Origin: Haliclona indistincta
Taxonomy: Eukaryota; Porifera; Demospongiae; Haplosclerida; Chalinidae
Reading direction: 5' to 3'
Length of the DNA stretch: 64,000 bases
Assembly: GCA_964017065.1 (NCBI GenBank)
Contig: OZ024784.1
Coordinates: 3,019,152 to 3,083,151 of the forward strand
The translations under genes and the position numbers were made by a program. The notes below the pieces were generated by a model. That model did no database searches, was not told the origin of the DNA, and was given only the letters and a program-made list of their open reading frames with translations. This document shows, in pieces, positions 14,101-32,784 of this stretch (its first letter is position 1; each line of letters begins with the position of its first letter).

Positions 14101-15137
14101 CAGTGTGACCATGTTGTGCAGCTAGGTGGAGAGGAGTAAATGAAGGAGGCCCGCTTGTATGAATATTGAGGTCTATCCCTTCAACTTCTGTCACGAGGAA
14201 CTGAATGATGTCTGCATTTCCAGCAATGGCTGCTTCATGAAGAGGTGCGTGATTGTTGAGTCCAGCAATTTCATTGATACCGGCATGAGTAACAGCTTCC
14301 TGTAGCAGACTACGCACGGCTGACACATCGCCACAACGGCACAATCTGAAGCAAAACAAATCGGTGATAACGTCCAACAATTTCATTTCAACCAAGAGAA
14401 AGGGTACACAAATGTACTTTAATTCTCAAACTAACAAGGCAATATTGCTGTTCACATTTCCATCATACTTAACTATGTAGTTTTAATTTTTTAGCTGCTA
14501 CGGGAGACAACCTTATAATAATCATTTTCACACATGAGTAGCCGCCATATTAATTCGCAGTCATCCTTACATATCGTTGCCTAGCAGCAATGATAATAAC
14601 CATACAGAGAAAATAATCTTAAAAAGCTTAAGTAGTCGGAAATGCATCAGTGGATGATGAATTGTTTTGGTCAATAAAAACACTGGTGGGATGCGATACA
14701 TCAACAAACCAATGCCTCACTTTCACTCTACCAGTTTGAATTATATTTTGCAGTTTAAAGTACCTGTACACATACAACGCATACAGATGTGGTGTTATTA
14801 TGATAACACGTATACCACTACAATAGTGGTTATACAAGATCACAAACTCCACCCCATATGTGAGCCTTACAATAATTATTGCAAAACTTTTTCATAATTA
14901 TTGTAAAATGTAAATATCATCACTATACTTGTTGTGTATTATAGGGTAACATGATTGCAAACTAAGTTAGTGTGAGATGTAATCTATAATACACCAGCTT
15001 TCTTCTGGGTGTCACTCGCACGGCTCACTCAGTCACACAAACCTGTGCAATTCACTTGCTGGCGGATACTGTATTGAAGAGAGTGTAGAATCACACGAAT
15101 CCCTGTCCTTTTTTCTAAAAGGATCTTCTGGTTCCAT
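8105..15137 (-). CDS. LRRK-like Roco protein with degenerate Roc GTPase and pseudokinase domains
   Basis: A protein of about 2,045 residues with LRRK1-type architecture. Exon 1 (15043-15137, MEPEDPFRKKDRD) splices to ankyrin repeats (13970-14345, LHEAAIAGNADIIQFL and TPLHLAAQHGH), then to one giant exon (about 8557-13812). Order inside it: more ankyrin-like sequence, eight or so LRRs (LKHLDVSFNRISSLP type, about 12850-13330), a Roc-like segment (about 12430-12800), a COR region (about 11200-12350) with a Cys/His-rich insert, a kinase-like domain (about 10380-11100), WD40-like strands (about 9450-10200) and a disordered tail. The kinase keeps the VAIK lysine (IAVKIF), but HRD reads HRH and DFG reads AGF. 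Roc lacks a GKS/T P-loop, DxxG and T/NKxD. Two small 3' exons (about 8450-8502, 8105-8408) repeat an EDISP(L/V)G motif. It is probably a scaffold; catalysis is doubtful. Confidence 0.87.
14346..15042. other. Large first intron of the LRRK-like gene with clustered small hairpins
   Basis: This 697-bp intron separates the first coding exon from the ankyrin exons. Between about 14790 and 14910 it holds several short perfect inverted repeats: GTGTTAT...ATAACAC, then ACCACT...AGTGGT, then TTACAATAATTATTG...ATAATTATTGTAA. No coding potential is evident. The hairpins could be a worn miniature element or AT-rich chance structure. Confidence 0.5.
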
Positions 15138-15585
15138 TTCAAGGGCTGCAGAATAACAGCAAGTAAAACCACGTGATTTCAGTTTATAACGTCAACAGTG
15201 ACTAGAAACGCGAGCGCACACAATACACAGACCTTACTTATTCAGAGTTGTAAGTAGTAACGAATGTTATCGATCCTGACTCAAGGGGTGACATCAAGCT
15301 GATCAGGAAACACGTACAGCAAAGACAGAGTGCTGATATCGACAAGATGGGTGTGGCTCGCGCTAGAGAACTCGTCATTCTTACGTTATTGTACATGTGA
15401 AGCTCACGTGATTATCAAGAATTGCCGGGACTTTTTGCAGCTGTAGAGAACAGAAGTGAAGATTTGCCATGTGCTCCCGTCTTCTATAACTGAGTATTGC
15501 TGTGTGATTTCTGTTGTGCTGAAAAGTATGACAATTTTTATGTACATTTTATTCTGTGCATTATACCTAATAATACAGCTACAAA
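15138..15585. promoter_or_regulatory. Bidirectional upstream region of the LRRK-like gene and PCM1
   Basis: These 448 bp separate two divergent start codons. The sequence just before the PCM1 ATG (ctaataatacag, about 15568-15578) could be a 3' splice site, so PCM1 may have a noncoding first exon here. No TATA box or tRNA-like promoter is evident. The promoter role is inferred from position. Confidence 0.45.
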
Positions 15586-23908
<8,323 letters not shown>

Positions 23909-24371
23909 CTAACTCATGGATCCTCAACTGTCATGTTAAACTTACATAACTTACAAACCCACTCTCAGAAGTGTTACTACTTGTTTACTTGGCATTAATC
24001 ACTTGTGTGCCAGCATACACACATTCACATGATGCTTGTATGTTCACTGCACACTTCAAAATACAGTTTAAAACATGATTATGTACTTGGGAACGTTGAT
24101 CGTTGATCAGTGTGTGCAAAATCAGTTGTCAACTTTTGTTTTTGTTTTTAAATCCTAAAGTGGATACCAATAAATTAAAAATGACGTGTGTATAACTAAT
24201 GTGTGTAAAATGGTCAACATTTAGCCTTCTCACTTCCGTGCTTGCAAGCTGTGTGATCAATTGAGCCCATCAAGCTATCAGACCGCATCGGACAGCTGCC
24301 ACTCTTATCTGAGTTCAGTCACAACATTTCCTTTCCTGGAGTAGTACCAGGCTATCTACTTTCTAGAAGAA
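23909..24371. other. Intergenic spacer between PCM1 and the intronless receptor
   Basis: 463 bp with the likely PCM1 poly(A) signal AATAAA at 24169-24174. The remaining 200 bp before the receptor ATG would hold its promoter and 5'UTR. No other gene is visible. Confidence 0.6.
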
Positions 24372-26735
24372 ATGGCCTTGCTTATAGCTTTTCTTCTATT
24401 CACTGGTGTGTCCGTTGTTGCTCAGAATTGTCCTAACACCTCTGCTACAGTAGAGACCAAGCCACTGTATCTGCTGACACTGGTTCCTTTCCCTGACTCC
24501 AGAGATGGTGCTGGATTTGATGAAGGTCTGAGACTGCTGCCAGGAGCACGTGTTGCTCAAGATGAGATCAATAATCTCACTGACCTCCTTCCTGGCTACC
24601 ATATTGAACTGATAGAACGTAATGCAGAGGCTTGTTCTCTTCCGGCTGTTGATTATACTTTGCTCAATTTGGTTAAATATGGAATTCAAGCTGTTTGTCA
24701 TCCAATGCCTGCAATCATTGGTCTTATTTGTTCTTCACATACTATAGCCTTATCTCCCATTGCGGGACGCTCTGGAATTGACCTTCTTCAGCTTGCAGCT
24801 GCCAATTCCCCTCGATTCATTACAGAAAATCACAGGTTTCCTCATCTTTGGCGATTCTTGGGCTCAGCAGATGCTTATGGTGATGCTGCTCTAGCACTAA
24901 TGAACCAGTATGGATGGAGAAGAATTGGTGTGGTGTATGCAGCTGGTTCAGACTTCTTCACTGGAATGGCTGAGCATTTTGAGAGGGTTGTCCACACTTC
25001 ACCTGATAAAGAAGTTGTCTTCAGTTACGGAATAACTGGTACACGCGACCTTGTACTTGACCAGATTATTGACAACATCAGAAGTGAAGGAGTCACACTG
25101 CTCTTTATGTGCCTTGATTCGAATGAGATTGCAGCACTGCTGTGTAGAGCTGCTGCAGATGACATTGGTTATCCTTCTCACATCTGGTTGCTTGCAAGTG
25201 CCTTTCCAGACCTCATTGTGTCCAGTGGACTGTGTGACAGGCCTACACTAGAGAGAGCTATTCAAGGACACTTACTGCTACACACACCTATAAACCCAAA
25301 GAATGCCTCAACCACACTTGTATCTGGAGACACATTTGCTACTTATGTATCTAAATATGGGGCTAAACTGAAGGAAGTTCAAATTGACTACAAGTACGAG
25401 ACTCTTTCACCCGAATTACAATACTCTAGTCTTCTTTATGACCAGATGTGGGCTTTCGCATTGGCACTTAATCGCTCTCTTCCTGAAATGAAGAAACAAA
25501 ATCTGTCCATTGAGCAGTACACCACTGGGCGTCATGAAATTACTGAGTTAATTGAAGAACAATTGATTAATCTTGATTTTCAAGGAGCTAGTGGTCACAT
25601 CAAATTTGATTCAAAACATGGAGTTGATGGTTTGATTGATATTCTTAACTTGACCGCAGGTGGGCAGCAAGTACTATTGGGCACATACGACCCTAGGATG
25701 ATGCAATCAGACATTATTAACCTGACCGACTATCCTCGTGGTGAACCACTTGTGGAGTATGTTCTAATGCACACTGTGGTAGCTTCTTTGTTATACATCA
25801 TTGCCATTTTCACAATTGCCTTCACTACAATTCTTTTTGCATTGGTTCTCTATCTTAGAAAATGGCCAGAGGTTAAATCCACTAGTCCTTATCTTAGTCT
25901 CTTTATGCTTGCTGGTTGCTATCTGTTGTGTCTTGCAGTCATATTTCACATAGCATTAGCAAGCTCTCTATTGTCCCCTACTGCTTACACTGCATTGCTT
26001 AACATTTACCTTATTCTAGTTGTGAATGGAATAAGTTTCATTCTGCTAACGCTCTTCATCAAGCTTTTGCGAATCTATCACATTTTTGTCAGGGTCCAGC
26101 TTCACTTTGGGACTTACTGGAAATCTTGTTTTTTGGCAGGTGTCATCCTGTTTCTCAGTATTTTACCCAACTTGATCATTGCCTTACAAATAGGTATTGA
26201 CACTCCGCATCACGCTGAACGAGTTTCATACACTCTGTCTGGAAGTGAATTAGTTGCTATAAAACAATCTTACCCAACTACTGTAAGATCATCATTTCTC
26301 AGTTTTTTGGCAATCTTGGCCTACTTTACTGTCTTTCTTGTTTGTATAATCTATCTTGCCGTTCGTACACGAAAAATCGAAGACAACAACTTCAAAGACA
26401 CAAAGAAGGTCAACTTATTTGTAAGTATTCTGGTTTTTGTATTAGCATTGGTTCTTCCATTAAGTATTCTTCTTTACAATGCCCGCCAGCAAACAGTTGG
26501 TGATGCAATCATGATATGTGGAGTACTGGTCATTACTATTTCATGTCAACTTCTCCTCTTTTTGCCAAAAGTTTTACCAGTGGTTTTCTTCCGTGGAAAG
26601 CAGCCAAGGAAAGGAAGTTTTATGGCTAAGTTCAGTACGCAGAATCAAAGTCAGTTTCGTTCTATAAGCCTGACTGTTCATAGTGAAACTAACAGGACCT
26701 GGACTTATCCCACAGCCAATTCAAGTACTCTGTAA
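24372..26735 (+). CDS. Intronless class C GPCR, metabotropic GABA-B receptor-like
   Basis: A plasma-membrane receptor of 787 residues in a single exon. Residues 1-17 are a signal peptide. Residues about 25-440 form a Venus-flytrap ligand-binding domain, with LLPGARVAQDEINN, the GLICSSH loop, AANSPRF, RFPHLWRFLGSADAYGDAAL and YGWRRIGVVYAAG, all at the positions typical of GABA-B receptors. No cysteine-rich domain lies between it and the membrane part, which is the GABA-B-type layout rather than mGlu-type. Seven hydrophobic segments follow (about 465-720), ending in a tail of about 55 residues rich in Ser/Thr without an evident coiled coil. The ligand cannot be told from sequence. A second, intron-rich member lies at 38657-43537. 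Lack of introns suggests a retrocopy origin, which is inference. Confidence 0.9.
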   Translation: MALLIAFLLFTGVSVVAQNCPNTSATVETKPLYLLTLVPFPDSRDGAGFDEGLRLLPGARVAQDEINNLTDLLPGYHIELIERNAEACSLPAVDYTLLNLVKYGIQAVCHPMPAIIGLICSSHTIALSPIAGRSGIDLLQLAAANSPRFITENHRFPHLWRFLGSADAYGDAALALMNQYGWRRIGVVYAAGSDFFTGMAEHFERVVHTSPDKEVVFSYGITGTRDLVLDQIIDNIRSEGVTLLFMCLDSNEIAALLCRAAADDIGYPSHIWLLASAFPDLIVSSGLCDRPTLERAIQGHLLLHTPINPKNASTTLVSGDTFATYVSKYGAKLKEVQIDYKYETLSPELQYSSLLYDQMWAFALALNRSLPEMKKQNLSIEQYTTGRHEITELIEEQLINLDFQGASGHIKFDSKHGVDGLIDILNLTAGGQQVLLGTYDPRMMQSDIINLTDYPRGEPLVEYVLMHTVVASLLYIIAIFTIAFTTILFALVLYLRKWPEVKSTSPYLSLFMLAGCYLLCLAVIFHIALASSLLSPTAYTALLNIYLILVVNGISFILLTLFIKLLRIYHIFVRVQLHFGTYWKSCFLAGVILFLSILPNLIIALQIGIDTPHHAERVSYTLSGSELVAIKQSYPTTVRSSFLSFLAILAYFTVFLVCIIYLAVRTRKIEDNNFKDTKKVNLFVSILVFVLALVLPLSILLYNARQQTVGDAIMICGVLVITISCQLLLFLPKVLPVVFFRGKQPRKGSFMAKFSTQNQSQFRSISLTVHSETNRTWTYPTANSSTL

Positions 26736-26972
26736 CTGTCCTGCCCTCTTCCCTCTCTCCTTCTCTTATCAACACTGAACACGTAACACTATCACACACA
26801 GATCATTTTTTGTCCGATCATAATTATGTACTAAGCTATAACCATAACTATAAATTGTGTGAAACTAAAACATGTTTGTCAGTAAGACAGTAAAAAAATA
26901 ATGTTCTGGGTGATATGAAAGTCACAATATACTTAGTCACTGCATGCCTGCAAGCACAGACTAGGCATTCCT

Positions 26973-28599
26973 TCAAAGACGGGGAATTAAGCTGAGAAAA
27001 TAATCTCCTATCGAACGAACAATTCCATTGCATGACCGAGAAGCTCTCTCTGCACACTCCACCACTATCAAAAAATTCAATTACAGTCAGAATTTTACAC
27101 TTGATTCACATACGATTTACTGTTGAGCGTTTTCCAATGACATCTGGTCCTACAAATAGGCAGGTATTCCTACCTTTGGATGGATCTGTAGGGCATGTGT
27201 CCGAATCAGGACCACCTGGCGAGCCTGCATTGGGTGGTATAATACCGGAAAAGTTTAATCTGTCTTCTGCAAATCTTGGAACTCGGTCAAGAAGTGCACC
27301 AAGAAGCAAAGAAATAACTTCATCCTCTGCAGGCGTAGGTGATAGCTGGAATAGAACTATAAGCATCAGCTCAGTATAATAAATTGCACATACTCTAGGT
27401 TCAACACCCGATTGGATGTACTGAACAATACCGTCTCCAACTGTAAGGATGCCTGCAACACAATATCATCCATTACTCATGGTTAATGATCAGCTTACCA
27501 TATCCATTATAGGTTATCTCTGAAGACCCATACATGTCTGTGAATTCGCGCAACACTTTATCGTACACTCGGAACAGCCATATATTCTTGAATTTCTTCC
27601 AAACCTTGTTCATTTTTGTTATTGTCAGAATTTTGTTTGCATAGGTAATTGTGGCTCCCACAGGAACTTCACAACGAAATGATTTGAATGAGGAGCTGCG
27701 TTTACCAAAACGATTCCAAAAATTTTCCTACACAAATTATTATGTCATAGAATAATATTGCATTAGACTTAATACTTACAGTTGTTGCAGGGTTTTTCTT
27801 TACTTCTCTTTTCTCTATATCTGGAATGTTCTCACAATTTGGCTGGTTGTACGTGTTATCCATATTAACACAGGACACAAACATGAAGAATCCACAATTA
27901 TGGCAATGAGGACTGCTGTGAAAATTTACAGTGAGTTTACTATTTCTATTTCCACTGGGCACTTCTGGTTCAGGCTTTCCCTCCCGCTCAAGAGAGGTGT
28001 TCCTTCCGCATGTTACGATTTCTCTACCCGTTCTTCCAAAGTCAATGGTCAGCCGATCTGAGCACCTCCCTGGTTCAGTACTTATCTCATGCTTAGCCCG
28101 AAGGTCTGATCTGATAATCCGGTAAGACAGGATTTCTCCTTGTTCACACTCCACATTGTATAAACAAAATATACGAGGAGGATAGCAACTGAAGAAAAGT
28201 GATTGAATAAGGAATAAGATACTTCTTACCATGAAGTGTCGTGGAAGTTGCGACTAAACAGTCTGTAGACTTTGTAGTTATCTCTAAGATCAAAAAATAG
28301 AGAGTTGACCTGAGTGTCGGCAGGTGATACAAACTTGCAACTGAAGTCGTCTGGAACATATCGTTCGCATAGATAAGAGCTAGTAAATAAAAGCCATTGG
28401 GTAAAATGGTGAACAAGACGATGGAGCATGCTTACTTCTTGTTCTCGTTGTTTTTATTTGACAGAATAGTCTCGCCGAGGCAACTTCGGTAGTCCATGAT
28501 ATCATCAGCGCTTCCACAGGCGCATTGCTGCTGACCTTCACTTAAAGATAGCAAGGCAGCCGCCATCAGCATGCACACTATAACCTCAACAGTCGCCAT
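26973..28599 (-). CDS. Secreted CUB-like protein, tandem paralog A
   Basis: Start ATG at 28599 gives a signal peptide (MATVEVIVCMLMAAALLSLS) and then QQQCACGSADD. Later exons encode LCERYVPDDFSCKF with SLFFDLRDNYKVYRLFSRN, then CYPPRIFCLYNVECEQGE with YRIIRSDL. A CUB-like half follows with CSDRLTIDFGRTGREIVTCG and KLTVNFHSSPHCHNCGFFMF. The next block (VPVGATITYANKIL, GSSEITYNGYGK) is not recognised. The tail has DTCPTDPSKGRNTCLFVG, IGKRSTV and ECAERASRSCNGIVR, and ends FLSLIPRL with TGA at 26973-26975. Every block has a counterpart in the gene directly upstream (28837-30972), so the pair arose by tandem duplication. Function is unknown; an extracellular or matrix role is inferred. It converges on the class C receptor gene. 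Confidence 0.8.
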
Positions 28600-28836
28600 T
28601 GGTATGAAAGTACTCTCTATCAGAAGTTATGGCAGTGCAAGTTAAACTGCATTTAAATAGTAAGACTTGTTTATAAAAGAAGGGATTTCTAAAAGCTGGT
28701 GGGTCTTTCCAAGAGCCACACCTGACGAGTTCTGAATCCGAGCCCGCCTACGCACTTTCTACGAGCCCCGCCCCACATTGTGCAACTTTCAGTCAAAATC
28801 TCAATAATGTTATTATGAAGTTTATGAAGTTTATAT

Positions 28837-30972
28837 TTAAGAGCGTTGTTGATTAAGGATAAAATACTCTCCTACTGTACGAACGATTCCATTGCATGAC
28901 TGAACAGCTCGTTCAGCGCACTCTATAGCTACAAGAAACAGATAATAAACCAATAATAAGAGGAAACCACAACTCTCTATACCTGCAGTAGTTGAGCGCT
29001 TGCCAACTCGTGATCCAACAAATAAGCATGTATCGGCACCTTTAGCTGGATTTGTGGGGCATGTTTCATTATCCTGCGGAGCAGTTTGCCTTCTGTGGCG
29101 ATCAGATGGCTTAGTAATAATATAAGGCTTTTTAGTAGTTGGCCTATAAGTTGGATGAGTAGTAGATGTCGTGGGATCTGTGGTTGCATTAGTAGTTGGC
29201 CTATAAGTTGGCTTAGTAGTAGGTTCAGTAGTTGGCTTAGTGGTTGGCTTGGTAGTAGGTTTAGTAGTTGGCTTAGTGGTTGGCTTGGTAGTAGGTTTAG
29301 TAGTTGGCTTAGTGGTTGGCTTGGTAGTAGGTTTAGTGGTGGGAATAGTGGTGGGTTCAGTAGTAGGCGGGGTCAGTATATCATCTCTGAATCTTGGTTG
29401 AGTAAGCACAATGTCTTGAAGTATTGTGTCGATAACTTCCTCTTCTCCAGGTGTAGGCTTCAACTAGTGACAGAAAGCAGCATTAGAATTATTGCATTTT
29501 GCCTGCATTGCATACCTGACATGGTACACCTTCTTGTACGTACTGTGCAATTTTGTGACCAACCCAGAGAATACCTACAAGACAAATAAACTTTGCTGAC
29601 ACTGTGTATTGTTATGTGTGTGTACTTACCAAATCCATTGTAAGTTAATTTTGAAAATCCATAATTATTCTCAAATTTGAACACCGTATCGAATTCTTGC
29701 AAAACCACAATGTGGCGGATCTTTTTCCACAGTCTGTTTTTCTTAAATATTTTTAGAGTATTCTTTCTGTAGGTCATCCTGGCTCCCACGGGAAGTACAA
29801 TGGGATGTGATCTAAAGGTGTGCCGGCGTCTGTGAGAATGAGGCCACAAGTTTCCCTATAAGGAATTAACATAACATTGCTAATTGTTGCTAATTGTAGT
29901 ATAAATGCGGCTGTATAAACGTATGCATAACTTGATTATGCTAAACAATGGACAAACTGACAATAGGCTAACCATTGAGTGTGCTTCAGACTCTGTATCT
30001 CTCTTTCCAAAAGTCGGGATATCTGGGACGCATCCAGGTCTGTCGTAGGTATTTGCCTGGTTGATACAGAATGCAAACATGAAGAAGCCGCAGTTGTGGC
30101 ACTGTCGACTGCTGTAGAATTTCACTTGAAGTTTGTCAAATTCCTCTCCATTTGCAGGTGCTGGCAGATCTCTCTCCTCCCACTCTAGACTAGTGTTCCT
30201 TCCGCATGAAATGATCTCTCTTTCAGAATGAGATTCTCTCCTTATGGACAATCGATCATCACAGAGTTCTATATATAAGGACATACACTGACTCTATAAC
30301 CTTGACAACGTACACATGGATGATCATGCATAGATCATAGCAGTATCATGCAACACTAATAACACTACATGCATGGTGCAGCCTGAAAGGAAAGCAAGAG
30401 TGTACTTGACTTCAAGCATACCAGAGTCTGAATCTTTAGTCTGAAGGTCTGATCTCACAATGCGATAATACAATAATTCTCCAGGTCCACACTGCACGTT
30501 GTACCCACAGAATGTCTGAGGAGGATAACAACTGAGGAAGCATGTATTATCATGACATAATGCTTCACAGAATTGAGCTTACCATGATGTGTTTTGATGG
30601 TTGGGACTGAACAGTCTGTAAACAGTGTAGTTCTCTTGAACATCGGAGAAATCATTTAAAGAAGTGATTGGAGTATCCTCTGGTGACTCAAACGAACAAT
30701 CTTGAAATCCATTAAAGTCTTGAGTAGCATACCGTTGACAAACTACTGAACTATAGTTATATAAATAATTATTACAAGGAGTAGTCTAATGCAGCTTTAT
30801 ATCGTACTCACTTTCCTCCATCAATTCTATCAAGCAACACGCCCTCGGATTCACAGTCTCGGAAATCAAAATCGTTATCACCAGTGGTTCCACAGGCGCA
30901 CTGCTGGCCTGAGCTAGGGGTCAATAAAAGTGTGCCTGTCAGCATGCACAGCAAGAGGACAGCAGTCGCCAT
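28837..30972 (-). CDS. Secreted CUB-like protein with Pro/Thr repeat, tandem paralog B
   Basis: The paralog of the neighbouring gene at 26973-28599. It starts MATAVLLLCMLTGTLLL at 30972 followed by QQCACGTTGD, the same signal peptide plus CACG start. Shared blocks follow: CQRYATQDF, ENYTVYRLFSPN, CYPPQTFCGYNVQC with GELLYYRIVRSDL, CDDRLSI, REIISCG, FYSSRQCHNCGFFMF, VPVGARMTY, YGFSKLTYNGFG. Unlike paralog A it has a Thr/Pro-rich stretch of TTKP units (29195-29375) and a furin-like RHRR site before the conserved ETCPTNPAKG, TCLFVG, VGKRSTT and ECAERAVQSCNGIVR tail. It ends FILNQQRS with TAA at 28837-28839. The Thr/Pro stretch is a likely mucin-type O-glycosylated spacer. About eight exons. No known family name is assigned. 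Confidence 0.8.
29195..29375 (-). repeat. TTKP-coding tandem repeat (12-bp units in a 36-bp higher-order repeat)
   Basis: Twelve-base units encode TTKP about a dozen times in a row. A 36-bp higher-order unit of three TTKP is repeated about three times almost exactly (29255-29335), and degenerate TTEP/TTIP units flank it. It lies in the coding sequence of paralog B and is absent from paralog A. Confidence 0.9.
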
Positions 30973-31238
30973 TGCAAAAGTACGCGTATTTCTGACTGCT
31001 CTGGTTGGTAATTCTGGCTTGCAAGAAGCATCGCCAGCTAGTTATACAAACTACCTACCTAGCGAGACAAAACAATTTTATTGTAAGATCTAGTAGGACA
31101 ATTTTATTGTAAGATGTGGTGTGTATATGATAGAGCCCATGCAGGAGCTGAATGTTGACAGAATACATTATAACTAATAATTAAAAATCACAAATTGGTA
31201 TAAACTACACCAACATTACAGTCAGCTTATTAGTTTCT

Positions 31239-31511
31239 CTACTCTGATTCCATAGCCGCTCGTGAGCATGCAGCAAGGAACTTGATTCGACGAGCTTTGA
31301 TCTCTTCATCTATATCCATTCCTTCTATTTCAGGAAGATCCATTTCGAAGTCTTCAAAATCTTCATCAGAGAAGGAACGCTGCTTGACAATCTCAGGTTG
31401 ATCTCCCACAAGCTCCGTTTCTTTCTCCTCCTCCTTCATACCAAGAGGTGTACTGATGACTGCAACTACTGCTACACCCAGCACTAAAAGGAAGATGGCT
31501 CCACACTTCAT
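31239..31511 (-). CDS. Small secreted peptide precursor (90 aa), orphan
   Basis: A single-exon ORF from ATG 31511 (MKCGAIFLLVLGVAVVAVIS, a clear signal peptide). The mature part is short and very acidic (SDEDFEDFEMDLPEIEG), and then switches to a basic C-terminus with KARR before IKFLAACSRAAMESE and the stop at 31239. An acidic pro-part, a multibasic site and a short basic tail with one cysteine is the layout of many processed peptide precursors. No homolog is recognised. It lies 267 bp upstream of the start of CUB-like paralog B, on the same strand. Coding status is likely but rests on the signal peptide alone. Confidence 0.55.
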   Translation of the reverse strand: MKCGAIFLLVLGVAVVAVISTPLGMKEEEKETELVGDQPEIVKQRSFSDEDFEDFEMDLPEIEGMDIDEEIKARRIKFLAACSRAAMESE

Positions 31512-31803
31512 GACGAGTTTAAAAAAGTACACAGCTTTAAAAATCTCACACCAACACTAGTTGTAAAAATGGTTTAGTGAAACGACACTGGTTGTTAAAA
31601 CTAGACTGTTGAACTAAATTACTAGGTGTGAACTAGGTAGTTAGCATTGAAGTTGGTAGGAATATACCATTTCATTCCTGCAAGCAACAATTTTACTACA
31701 TTTGTTTATGTTTTAGTTGTTAAAAATGACATCATCATCATAATTATAACACATAGTTAACTAATAGCTTTAAAAAACACAGAATAAAATCACAATCATT
31801 TTG

Positions 31804-32739
31804 TTACAAGTCATCGTTAGAAACAAATGTAGGATTGAGGGATTCTTGTTCTTGTTGCTTGGATTTTCCACTACCAAGACCCTGTAGCTATAATACCACA
31901 AACGCCATACAGTGTGTAGTCTCTATTGTGACTTACCTTCAGTCCTTTTATGCCAGTAGCCACCTTTGACAAGGCAGAGCCTATCCCAGCAATGGCAGCG
32001 TGTCCCTTGCTAGTGGCGGCTTCATCGTCATCATCGCTAGCCTGAGAAACATCAGGTTGTCTAGACTGTTCAGTTGTCTTGCCGGCACCATCTACCTGTT
32101 CACCATCTGCTAGTTGAGGACTCTCAGATTCATTCTGCGCATACAAGAGAGCAACACAGTAATTCACTCAATTAGTTCAGAAAACAACACGTGACATTAC
32201 AGTAATAACATAATCATAAATCAATTTTATAAATCATGTGTATTATCACACCAATCAGTTATAGCTCTTATCGGCCCATCCCATTTATAGTGTCACCATA
32301 ATTTCAAAAATAGCACAGACATAACTGAATATCCAACCTTCAACAGTTCTCCTTATACAGTATTCTGTTTATACAGTATAACCTACACAATTAGTACAGG
32401 TCGTGTGTGTGTCTCGATCTAGTTTTAGTCCCCATTGTGTCATGCCTGAACATGCTCTCTGTTCACAAGGAACTCAACAAAATGTATAGACATAATAAAT
32501 CTGTCAGCAATTTGCAAGTTGTAGATTTGCTGGGACAGTAACGTAATTTAATATTACATCATTTGGGATAACTGACTTGAGAAGAGGAAGATGAGTGTGT
32601 TCTGCTGTGGCTTCCGGCAGAACCTGTAGCAGAGAGAACAACAGGATCAATGTCTTCAGCTGCTGGAAAGGCGGTAGTGAACTGGACCAGAGGAATAGAG
32701 ATAGAACGTCTGTCAGTTGTAGGTACATCACCTGGCTGT

Positions 32740-32784
<45 letters not shown>

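Noticed and set aside
29086..29589. Plus-strand 167-codon ORF with a WLSGWLGS-type repeat
   Set aside because: It is antisense to the TTKP repeat of the CUB-like gene, which has matching paralog exons on the minus strand.
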